A stretch of 7,145 nucleotides of DNA, taken from assembly GCA_905235775.1 (NCBI GenBank), contig CAJOMY010000120.1, positions 1 through 7,145 on the forward strand, written 5' to 3'. The position numbers and the translations under genes were made by a program. Below, one piece after another: positions 1-5,902 of this stretch (positions are counted from its first letter, which is position 1; the number at the start of each line of letters is the position of its first letter). Below the pieces are notes generated by a model that was not told the DNA's origin, searched no databases, and was given only the letters and a program-made list of their open reading frames with translations. This stretch comes from an uncultured Bacteroidales bacterium (lineage in GTDB: Bacteria > Bacteroidota > Bacteroidia > Bacteroidales > UBA932).

Positions 1-571
1 TGGGGAGGACGTCGCAGCCGGAGGCCTCCAGACCGTAGCCGAGGCGGGCGCCGTCGATAAACAGGGGGATCTCCCATTCCGTGCAGACGGCGTGCAGGTC
101 CTCGAGCTCCTGCCGGGTGTAGATCGTCCCGAGCTCCGTCGGGAAGGAGATATAGACCATGCCGGGCTGCACCATGTGCTCGCGACTGAAGTCGCTCTGG
201 TGCGCCTCCAGGACCCGGAGCACCTGCGCGGCGCTGATCTTGCCGTCGCGGGCCGGGAGCGAGAGCACCTTGTGCCCGCCGTGCTCCACGGCGCCGGTCT
301 CGTGGACGTTGATGTGCGCGCTCCCGGCGCACAGTACGCCCTGGTGCGGGCGCAGCAGGGAGGCGATGACGGTGGCATTGGTCTGCGTCCCGCCGACGAG
401 GAAATGTACCTCGGCGTCGGGACAGTCGAACACGAAGCGGATCCTGTCGGCCGCTTTCGCACAGTGGGGATCCTCGCCGTATCCCAGGGTCTGCTCCAGG
501 TTCGTGTCCTGGAGCGCCTCGAGGATCTGCGGGCAGCATCCCTCCAGATAATCGCTTTCGAAGTGGAACAT
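1..571 (-). CDS. ltaE: Low-specificity L-threonine aldolase, N-terminal 190 codons (3' end beyond left edge)
   Basis: PLP-dependent fold-type I enzyme of the beta-eliminating lyase/threonine aldolase family; it is expected to cleave L-threonine (and allo-threonine) to glycine and acetaldehyde in the cytoplasm. Read on the minus strand from the ATG at 571-569, the frame stays open to the window edge. It begins MFHFESDYLEG. Family landmarks are LVGGTQTN (residues 58-65), the GSAHINVHETGA segment (83-94) whose His86 aligns with the PLP-stacking His83 of E. coli LtaE, FPTELGTIYT (143-152), and IDGARLGYG (172-180), where Asp173 should bind the PLP pyridine nitrogen and Arg176 the substrate carboxylate. 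The Schiff-base lysine should lie in the missing C-terminal part; family length is about 340 residues. It points the same way as the GH43 gene but is separated from it by a terminator. A related beta-eliminating lyase activity cannot be excluded. Confidence 0.9.
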   Translation of the reverse strand, partial: MFHFESDYLEGCCPQILEALQDTNLEQTLGYGEDPHCAKAADRIRFVFDCPDAEVHFLVGGTQTNATVIASLLRPHQGVLCAGSAHINVHETGAVEHGGHKVLSLPARDGKISAAQVLRVLEAHQSDFSREHMVQPGMVYISFPTELGTIYTRQELEDLHAVCTEWEIPLFIDGARLGYGLEASGCDVLP

Positions 572-600
572 ATACGCTACCAACGGTCGTAATGGACTGG

Positions 601-607
601 CAATATA
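601..607 (-). promoter_or_regulatory. Possible -7 promoter box of the threonine aldolase gene
   Basis: The minus strand reads TATATTG, one base short of the Bacteroidota -7 consensus TAnnTTTG, about 30 nt before the aldolase ATG. It follows a run of eight T. No TTG-type -33 box is seen at the usual 19-21 nt distance, so the call is weak. Confidence 0.35.
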
Positions 608-660
608 AGAAAAAAAACGATTGGGTATGCCCGTGACGGTAATTAATTGCGGCGGATACG

Positions 661-686
661 AAAAAAGCCGCGATTCACATCGCGGC
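661..686 (-). terminator. Rho-independent terminator downstream of the GH43 gene
   Basis: On the minus strand a perfect 7-bp stem, GCCGCGA/TCGCGGC (680-686 with 667-673), closes a 6-nt loop and is followed directly by six T (666-661). It lies about 100 nt past the GH43 stop and upstream of the threonine aldolase, so it should end leftward transcripts. The same hairpin read rightward has only a short CTTTT tract, and no plus-strand gene ends here. Confidence 0.75.
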
Positions 687-744
687 CTTTTCTCAATTCT
701 AACCAAAATTATTAACCAATGAAAACTGTTCTTTTTTCTAAATT

Positions 745-761
745 TGCAAGACCCGTGCCAA
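745..761 (-). promoter_or_regulatory. Sigma-54 (-24/-12) promoter consensus in the GH43-ltaE gap
   Basis: The minus strand reads TTGGCACGGGTCTTGCA, matching YTGGCACG-N4-TTGCW at every conserved base, with GG and GC at the required spacing. It starts 28 nt past the GH43 stop and points leftward. The expected transcription start is about 734, some 70 nt before the terminator at 661-686 and about 160 nt before the threonine aldolase ATG. RpoN and NtrC-type activators are known in Bacteroidota, but no activator gene or upstream activator site can be recognised here, so function is inference. Confidence 0.4.
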
Positions 762-788
762 AGTGATAATACGGGGGTAGCCACGTGG

Positions 789-2127
789 TTACAAAGCCTT
801 GTACTCGAAGCTTACCAGCTGTGCGTCGCCGGCGAGCAGGTAGGCGGGACGCAGGGCGAAGAAGCCCTGGTAGCGGTTGTGGTGCAGTTCCGAAACGTCG
901 ATGCCTTCCTCGACGGGCTCCCATTCCCCGCCGGCTGTCTTCTTCCAGATGCCGGCGATGTTGCGTTCGTTGCGGATGCGCAGGGTGCATTCCGTCCCCT
1001 CGCTGCCGACGCCGATGTTGGCCTTCTCATTATAGAAGAGGTAGAGTCCGGCATGGCTTCCTTCCGGCACGGAGAATTCCGCCGTGATCTCGTACGATGC
1101 GTCCACGGCGGTCATCATCCAGAGCGTGCCGTCCCCGAAGCCGGGCTGCCATTTCGACCAGAGCAGCGGGTTGGCGGTGTCGCGCAGGTAGGAATAATCG
1201 CCTTGCAGGCCGTCCCGGTCCCATTTCGCACCGTCCTTTTCCGCCAGGACGGGCCAGCCGTCCGCTGTCCACTCGACGCGCTCGATGAGGGTGCTCCGGC
1301 CGAGGGTGTGGAAGCCGTTGCGGTAGGCGTGATAGACGACGTACCAGTTGCCGTCGGCGTCGTCGATGAGGGTGCCGTGGCCCTTGGACCACCAGGCCTC
1401 GTCGCCGTTGTAGGTGTGTACCATCGGGTTGTGCGGGCTGTTCTCCCAGGGGCCGAGCGCGGACTTGCTGCGCGCCACGACGACCATGTGGCTCGTGACG
1501 GGGCCGGCGGTGCCGCCTTCCGCGCTCACGAGGTAGTACCAGGTCGCCGCGGCGGAAGAGTTTCGGCGATTCGAGCCACATCCCTTCGGTTTCCCATTCG
1601 GCGGGGTATTCCCAGCCGTCATAGACCTTCTTGGGCCGTCCCGCCGCGGCCAGGCCGTCCGGCGTCAGGGGCGTGACGAAACCGTTGTTGGTGTAGAGGT
1701 AGCGCTGTCCGTCCTCCGCCACGACGTGGCCCGGGTCGATGCCGCCCACGGCCAGTTTGACGGGTGCGCTCCAGGGCCCCTCCGGCCGGTCGGCCGTGAC
1801 GACATAGTTCTCGCCGCTGCTGGTGGGGTAGTAGATGTAGAATTTGTCACCGACCTTGCACAGGTCGGGGGCGAAAATGGAATAGTCTCCGTCCTCCACG
1901 GCCCGGGCCACGGGTTCCCAGTGGACGAGGTCCGTGGAATGCCAGACCAGCAGGGCGGGGAAGTAGGTGAACGACGAGTGGGTGATGTAGAAATCATTTC
2001 CGTCCCGCAGAATGGACGGATCCGGGTAGTCGCCCGGGAAGATGCAGGTCTTGAGGGGCGTCGCTTTCGGCGCGCAGGCGCCGAGCAAGGCGGCCGCCAG
2101 CAGCAGGGAGAGGGGTCGAATGTTCAT
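789..2127 (-). pseudogene. GH43 family glycosidase lipoprotein, interrupted by a single-base frameshift
   Basis: Family 43 five-bladed beta-propeller hydrolase, the family of beta-xylosidases, alpha-L-arabinofuranosidases and arabinanases. The ATG at 2127 gives MNIRPLSLLLAAALLGAC, a lipoprotein signal with the lipidated residue at Cys18. Likely catalytic residues are Asp36 in DYPDPS (base), Asp131 in GIDPG (pKa modulator) and Glu186 in LESPKLF (acid). After Asp195 (1545-1543) one extra base, C at 1542 or 1543, shifts the frame; skipping it resumes at WYYLVSAEGGTAGP and runs to the TAA at 791-789. The repaired protein would be 445 residues: the propeller, including KGHGTLIDDADG, then a beta-sandwich-like C-terminal domain from roughly residue 300. 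Unrepaired, translation goes into arginine-rich nonsense and stops at about 1030 (365 residues), losing the second half of the propeller. Both halves otherwise keep clean family sequence, so the lesion is recent or a sequencing/assembly error. Substrate and GH43 subfamily are not determined. Confidence 0.85.
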
Positions 2128-2145
2128 AATACTACAGATTTTCCG

Positions 2146-2153
2146 TAAAAATA
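2146..2153 (-). promoter_or_regulatory. Possible -7 box for the GH43 gene
   Basis: The minus strand reads TATTTTTA, one mismatch from TAnnTTTG, about 19 nt before the GH43 ATG in the AT-rich divergent gap. No convincing -33 TTG is seen. The position fits, but the match is ordinary for such AT-rich sequence. Confidence 0.3.
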
Positions 2154-2175
2154 AGGAAAATTGCATGAAAAAACG

Positions 2176-2182
2176 TATATTG
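2176..2182 (+). promoter_or_regulatory. Possible -7 box for the nitroreductase gene
   Basis: TATATTG followed by C, about 25 nt before the nitroreductase ATG. It is the same variant box as the one upstream of the threonine aldolase. No -33 TTG lies at the expected distance; TTG at 2161-2163 is too close. Confidence 0.35.
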
Positions 2183-2207
2183 CAGGGTAACACTAAATGA
2201 ATATGCC

Positions 2208-2807
2208 ATGAAGAAGACATTTTGGGAAAAAATCAGCGACATCTCCCACCTGCACAAGCGGGCGGCTTTCTCGGACCTGCCGGCTCAGGAGACGGTGGAA
2301 TCGGTCTTCCAGTCGCTTGCCAAATCCCGTTATTCCTGCCGTGAATTCCGGGACACCCCGCTCACGGAGCAGCAGATAGGACACATCCTGGAGGCGGCCC
2401 GCCTGGCGCCCACCGCCGCCAACCGGCAGCCGGTGCACGTGTGGGTGGTCAAGAGTCCCGAGGCGCTCGGGAAGTTGAAGGGCGCCACGGACTATACTTA
2501 TGGAGCTCCCGTGGTGTTCATGGTGGGAGCGAAGTCGGACGCCGCGTGGGTGCGCAAGTACGACGGCAAGAACGGCGCCGAGGTGGATGCCGCCATCGTC
2601 GGGACGCACATCATGCTGGAAGCCTCGGCCCTCGGCCTGGGCAACGTGTGGGTGGGCTCCTTCGACCCCGCCCGGATCAAGGCCGATTTCCCCGAGACCG
2701 AGGGCTATGAGATCGTCTGCCTCTTCCCCGTGGGCGTCGCCGCCGCCGGGGCCGGTCCCCTGCACGCCCGGCGGCAGTCGGTCGAGGAGTTCGCCTCGGA
2801 GATTTAA
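2208..2807 (+). CDS. Nitroreductase-family FMN oxidoreductase
   Basis: A 199-residue cytoplasmic flavoprotein of the nitroreductase superfamily, which uses FMN and NAD(P)H to reduce nitro compounds, quinones or related acceptors; the physiological substrate cannot be read from sequence. FMN-phosphate contacts are expected in SRYSCREF (residues 40-47), followed by the typical ILEAARLAPTAANRQPVHVW stretch (60-79), and late in the protein LGLGNVWVGSF and the FPVGVAA strand. It ends with the usual RRQSVEEF-type tail. About 35 residues precede the core (MKKTFWEKISD...), and there is no signal peptide. The ATG at 2208 is the only start ahead of the core; no strong ribosome-binding site is visible, as is usual in Bacteroidota. 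It is transcribed divergently from the GH43 gene, and the split-barrel lipoprotein gene starts 23 nt after its stop, suggesting co-transcription. Confidence 0.9.
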   Translation: MKKTFWEKISDISHLHKRAAFSDLPAQETVESVFQSLAKSRYSCREFRDTPLTEQQIGHILEAARLAPTAANRQPVHVWVVKSPEALGKLKGATDYTYGAPVVFMVGAKSDAAWVRKYDGKNGAEVDAAIVGTHIMLEASALGLGNVWVGSFDPARIKADFPETEGYEIVCLFPVGVAAAGAGPLHARRQSVEEFASEI

Positions 2808-2830
2808 TACAGAGATAGAATCCGTCCAAT

Positions 2831-3328
2831 ATGAAATTCCGTATTCTTTTCATCGGCTGTGCTGCAGCGCTTCTGACGGCCGCCTGCGCCCCCAAGAGCA
2901 CCCCGATCGAACAGACCGAACCCAATCCGGAGAACGCCGCCATCGCGCAGCAGTTCCTGAAGAAGTGCAACACCTACTACCTGGCGACGGTCGAGGGCGA
3001 CCAGCCGCGCGTGCGTCCCTTCGGCACCGCCGAGATCTTCGAAGGCAGGCTCTACATCCAGACCGGCAAGGTCAAGAACGTGTACAAGCAGCTGCTCGCC
3101 AACCCGAAGGCCGAGATCTGCGGCTTTGCCGGCGGGGAGTGGATCCGCATCCAGTGCGAGCTGATCCCCGACGAACGCATCGAGGCCAAGCAGGACATGC
3201 TGGACAAGAATCCGGGCCTGCAGGGCACGTACAAGGCCGATGACGACAACACGATCGTCCTGTACTGCCGCAATGCCACCGCCACCATTTCCTCCTTTAC
3301 GGCTTCGCCGAAAGTCTTCCGCTTTTAG
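2831..3328 (+). CDS. Lipoprotein with pyridoxamine 5'-phosphate oxidase-like (FMN-binding split barrel) domain
   Basis: A 165-residue protein. Residues 1-19 form a lipoprotein signal: MKFR, a hydrophobic core, then LLTAAC with Cys19 as the likely lipidated residue. A polar linker (APKSTPIEQTEPNPE) follows. From about residue 36 comes a split-barrel domain of the PNPOx-like family: FLKKCNTYYLATVEGDQPRV, then RPFGTAEIFEGRLYI and the helix KVKNVYKQLLANPKAEI. In cytoplasmic relatives the corresponding arginine and lysine residues help hold FMN. These relatives are usually about 130-140 residues without a leader, so export is the odd point. No acidic lipoprotein-export signal follows Cys19, so a periplasm-facing anchor is a reasonable guess. 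No ATG lies near the domain start, so the leader is probably translated. Flavin reductase, heme handling and vitamin B6-related roles are all possible. It sits 23 nt behind the nitroreductase gene. Confidence 0.8.
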   Translation: MKFRILFIGCAAALLTAACAPKSTPIEQTEPNPENAAIAQQFLKKCNTYYLATVEGDQPRVRPFGTAEIFEGRLYIQTGKVKNVYKQLLANPKAEICGFAGGEWIRIQCELIPDERIEAKQDMLDKNPGLQGTYKADDDNTIVLYCRNATATISSFTASPKVFRF

Positions 3329-3360
3329 CGTACGCGAAGCCTGGACGGGCCCGTTCGGTG

Positions 3361-3385
3361 AAAGCAGTTCCAAATAGCTGCTTTT
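3361..3385 (+). terminator. Weak terminator-like hairpin before the GH3 gene
   Basis: AAAGCAG (3361-3367) pairs with CTGCTTT (3378-3384) across a 10-nt loop, followed by only one more T. It lies between the lipoprotein stop and the GH3 start. The A/U-rich outer stem and short T tract make it a weak terminator, so the GH3 gene may be partly co-transcribed with the two genes before it. Confidence 0.3.
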
Positions 3386-3417
3386 GCACCACGACAATAA
3401 CACAAATACGAAACGAA

Positions 3418-5748
3418 ATGAAGAAAATTCTCTTGATTGCCGCGCTGGCGCAGACGGGTTTCTCCGTTCTGGCCCAGCCGCAGCTGCGCAAGGATAACAT
3501 CGATGAAGTCCTTGCCGCCATGACCCTTGAAGAAAAAGCCACCCTGCTGGTCGGCGGCGCCCGTGCCCAGATCGTGAACGGCGTCACATCCGGCGTGGCC
3601 GCCCAGGTGCCCGGCGCGGCCGGCAACACCCGGCCGATCGAGCGTCTCGGCATCCCGGGAACCGTCCTCGCAGACGGTCCTGCAGGCCTGCGCATCCAGC
3701 CCACCCGCCAGGGTGTCAGCCAGACCTTCTACTGCACCGGCTTCCCGGTGGGTACGCTGCTCGCCAGCTCCTGGGATACCGCGCTGGTGGAGCAGGTGAC
3801 GACCGCCATGGGGGAGGAAGTGCATGAGTACGGCGTGGACGTGCTGCTCGCGCCGGGCATGAACATCCACCGCAACCCGCTCTGCGGCCGCAACTTCGAG
3901 TATTTCTCCGAGGACCCGCTCCTGTCGGGCAAGATGGCCGCCGCCTACGTCCGCGGCATCCAGAAGAACGATGTCGGCACCTCCGTCAAACACTATGCGG
4001 TCAACAACCAGGAGACCAACCGCAACGAGAACGACGCCCGCGTGAGCGAGCGCGCCCTGCGCGAGATCTATCTGAAGAATTTCGAGATCGCCGTCAAGGA
4101 GTCCGAGCCCTGGACCGTGATGTCCTCCTACAACCAGCTCAACGGTGAGTACACCCAGCAGAAGAAAGACCTGCTCACCACCATCCTGCGGGACGAATGG
4201 GGCTACAAGGGCATCGTGATGACCGACTGGGGCAGCAAGGCCGGCACCGTCAAGTCCGCCTGGTCCGGCAACGACCTCATGGAGCCGGGCAACCAGACCG
4301 AGATCGACCGCATCGTCGCGGGCGTCAAGGACGGCTCCCTCGCCATCGAAGACGTGGACCGCAACGTGCGCCGCATGCTCGAGTACATCGTCAGGACACC
4401 GTCTTTCGCGAAGTACAAGTATTCCAACAAGCCTGACCTGCAGGCCCATGCCCAGGTGGCCCGCCAGGCCGCCGGCGAGTCGATGGTGCTCCTGCGCAAC
4501 GAGAACGCCACCCTCCCGCTGAAGGGCACCGAGAAAGTGGCGCTCTACGGTATCTCCGCCGTCGATTTCGTGGCCGGAGGCACCGGCTCCGGCGACGTCA
4601 ACAAGGCCTATGTCGTCAATATGGTCGATGCGATGAAGGCTGCCGGCTTCACCCTGGACAAAGGGCTCGTCGACTATTACGACGCCTACATCGCCTACGA
4701 CAAGGCGCAGGTTGCCCTGACTGGCACCACCTTCAGCTGGTTCAGCCGCCGCAAGCTCGCCGAGATCGCCGTCCCCGCCGCCGCCATCGAGAATGGGGCC
4801 CGGGCCAATGATCTGGCCGTCGTGGTCCTGGGCCGCAACGCCGGCGAAGGCGCCGACCGGCGCCAGGTCGACGACTTCGAGCTGACCACCGTCGAGCGCG
4901 AACTGCTCCGGGACGTGAGCACCGCCTATCACGCCGCCGGCAAGAAGGTCGTCGTCGTGCTGAACATCGGCGGCGTGATCGAGACCGCCTCCTGGAAGAA
5001 CCTGGCGGACGCCATCATCCTGCCCTGGTCCCCGGGCCAGGAGGGCGCCAATGCCGTAGCCGACGTGCTCACCGGCAAGGTGAACCCTTCCGGCAAGCTC
5101 CCGATGAGTTTCCCGGTCAACTTTATGGACCACCCGTCCTCCGCCAACTTCCCCTATAATTATACGCAGAATACGAACCGGGGCTGGGGCGCCCGCCAGC
5201 CGGTCAAGGACGTGGACTACACCGCCTACGAAGAAGGTATCTATGTCGGCTACCGCTACTTCAACACCGCCGGGGTGGCCGTCTCCTATCCCTTCGGATT
5301 CGGTCTCAGCTACACCCGCTTCGCTTATGGCAAACCGGTCGTGAAGGCGACTGCAGACGGGTTCGAAGCCAGCATCACCGTGACCAACACCGGCTCCGTG
5401 GCCGGCAAGGAGGTGGTCGAGCTCTACGTGACCGCCCCCGAGGCCGGTCTCGCCAAGCCTGCGCGCGAACTCAAGGCCTTTGCCAAGACCCGCGAGCTGA
5501 AACCGGGCGAGAGCCAGACCGTGAAGATGGTCGTGGACAACTACTCCGTCGCCTCCTTCAACGAGGCCGCTTCCGCCTGGGAGGCTCCTGCCGGGACCTA
5601 TCGCGTTCAGTTCGGCGCCAGTGTCGAGGACATCCGTGCCACGGCCGACTACAAACTCAGGAAGGCCCAGAGCTGGAAGGTGAACGACCTGTTCGAGCTG
5701 AACGTCCCGCTGAACGAAATCAGCGTGACGAGGAAATCCGCTTTGTAA
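3418..5748 (+). CDS. Secreted GH3 family glycosidase (beta-glucosidase/beta-xylosidase type)
   Basis: Glycoside hydrolase family 3 enzyme of 776 residues, removing terminal beta-linked sugars from oligosaccharides by the retaining mechanism. The ATG at 3418 gives a signal peptide (MKKILLIAALAQTGFSVLAQ, probable cut after Ala19); an in-frame GTG at 3358 would bury it and was not used. The N-terminal barrel (about 28-340) carries LADGPAGLR (Asp86), VKHYAVNNQETNRN (Lys191-His192) and VMTDWG, whose Asp270 is the predicted nucleophile. The alpha/beta sandwich (about 350-640) holds GRNAGEGADRR, where Glu477 is a candidate acid/base. A fibronectin type III-like domain (about 655-735) precedes a short tail. 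Length and domain order are normal for the family and nothing is missing. It is followed by a strong terminator. Substrate is unassigned; the nearby broken GH43 gene would fit hemicellulose use, but the two are about 1.3 kb apart and on opposite strands. Confidence 0.93.
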   Translation: MKKILLIAALAQTGFSVLAQPQLRKDNIDEVLAAMTLEEKATLLVGGARAQIVNGVTSGVAAQVPGAAGNTRPIERLGIPGTVLADGPAGLRIQPTRQGVSQTFYCTGFPVGTLLASSWDTALVEQVTTAMGEEVHEYGVDVLLAPGMNIHRNPLCGRNFEYFSEDPLLSGKMAAAYVRGIQKNDVGTSVKHYAVNNQETNRNENDARVSERALREIYLKNFEIAVKESEPWTVMSSYNQLNGEYTQQKKDLLTTILRDEWGYKGIVMTDWGSKAGTVKSAWSGNDLMEPGNQTEIDRIVAGVKDGSLAIEDVDRNVRRMLEYIVRTPSFAKYKYSNKPDLQAHAQVARQAAGESMVLLRNENATLPLKGTEKVALYGISAVDFVAGGTGSGDVNKAYVVNMVDAMKAAGFTLDKGLVDYYDAYIAYDKAQVALTGTTFSWFSRRKLAEIAVPAAAIENGARANDLAVVVLGRNAGEGADRRQVDDFELTTVERELLRDVSTAYHAAGKKVVVVLNIGGVIETASWKNLADAIILPWSPGQEGANAVADVLTGKVNPSGKLPMSFPVNFMDHPSSANFPYNYTQNTNRGWGARQPVKDVDYTAYEEGIYVGYRYFNTAGVAVSYPFGFGLSYTRFAYGKPVVKATADGFEASITVTNTGSVAGKEVVELYVTAPEAGLAKPARELKAFAKTRELKPGESQTVKMVVDNYSVASFNEAASAWEAPAGTYRVQFGASVEDIRATADYKLRKAQSWKVNDLFELNVPLNEISVTRKSAL

Positions 5749-5755
5749 TCGGCAC

Positions 5756-5772
5756 CGGCATGGCCGTTTTTT
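5756..5772 (+). terminator. Short hairpin plus T6 just after the GH3 stop
   Basis: A 4-bp GC stem, CGGC/GCCG with an ATG loop (5756-5766), is followed directly by six T (5767-5772), 8 nt past the GH3 stop. The stem is short for a terminator by itself; it may act in tandem with the stronger hairpin next to it. An outer pairing of CGGCA with TGCCG is also possible. Confidence 0.35.
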
Positions 5773-5776
5773 GCCG

Positions 5777-5825
5777 AAGAGGCTGACCGGGAAGGGCGGG
5801 CAGAACCGCTTCCGGCCAGCCTTTT
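5777..5825 (+). terminator. Rho-independent terminator of the GH3 gene
   Basis: GGCTGACCGGGAAG (5781-5794) pairs with CTTCCGGCCAGCC (5809-5821), with one A/C mismatch and one bulged G. The stem is followed by TTTT, and AAGA on the left side can extend it. It isolates the glycosidase from the pheA promoter that begins about 22 nt later. Confidence 0.7.
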
Positions 5826-5846
5826 CGCATGTATGTCCCCGGGGTA

Positions 5847-5878
5847 TTTGCGATTCGCAAAGATAATTCCTATTTTTG
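5847..5878 (+). promoter_or_regulatory. Canonical Bacteroidota promoter of the pheA-aroC unit
   Basis: TTTG (5847-5850), a 20-nt spacer and TATTTTTG (5871-5878) match the Bacteroidota housekeeping -33/-7 pattern TTTG-N19-21-TAnnTTTG exactly. The start of transcription should be near 5883, leaving a leader of about 20 nt before the pheA ATG. That is too short for a phenylalanine attenuator or T-box, so control is more likely by enzyme feedback through the ACT domain. Confidence 0.75.
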
Positions 5879-5902
5879 TGAGATTGTAGTTGGTATTGCC
5901 TC

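Noticed and set aside
92..592. Plus-strand frames of 166 and 130 codons opposite the threonine aldolase
   Set aside because: The minus strand encodes a continuous, family-consistent aldolase; these plus-strand frames resemble nothing and share its codon bias in mirror image.
739..748. Plus-strand TAAATTTGC, resembling a -7 box and a CTnDOT-type attachment core
   Set aside because: No -33 element lies at the proper distance, no sensible plus-strand gene follows, and no integrase or element end is near; such a short match is not evidence for either.
744..1676. A 310-codon plus-strand open frame opposite the GH43 gene
   Set aside because: Antisense shadow with biased composition and no domain; the minus strand carries clear GH43 sequence here.
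2128..2220. Upstream start for the GH43 protein at 2220
   Set aside because: It would add 31 residues translated from the AT-rich divergent promoter region and overlap the start of the nitroreductase gene; the ATG at 2127 gives a standard lipoprotein signal.
3358..3417. GTG start for the GH3 protein at 3358
   Set aside because: The extra 20 residues are polar and would precede an otherwise normal signal peptide; the ATG at 3418 is the better start.
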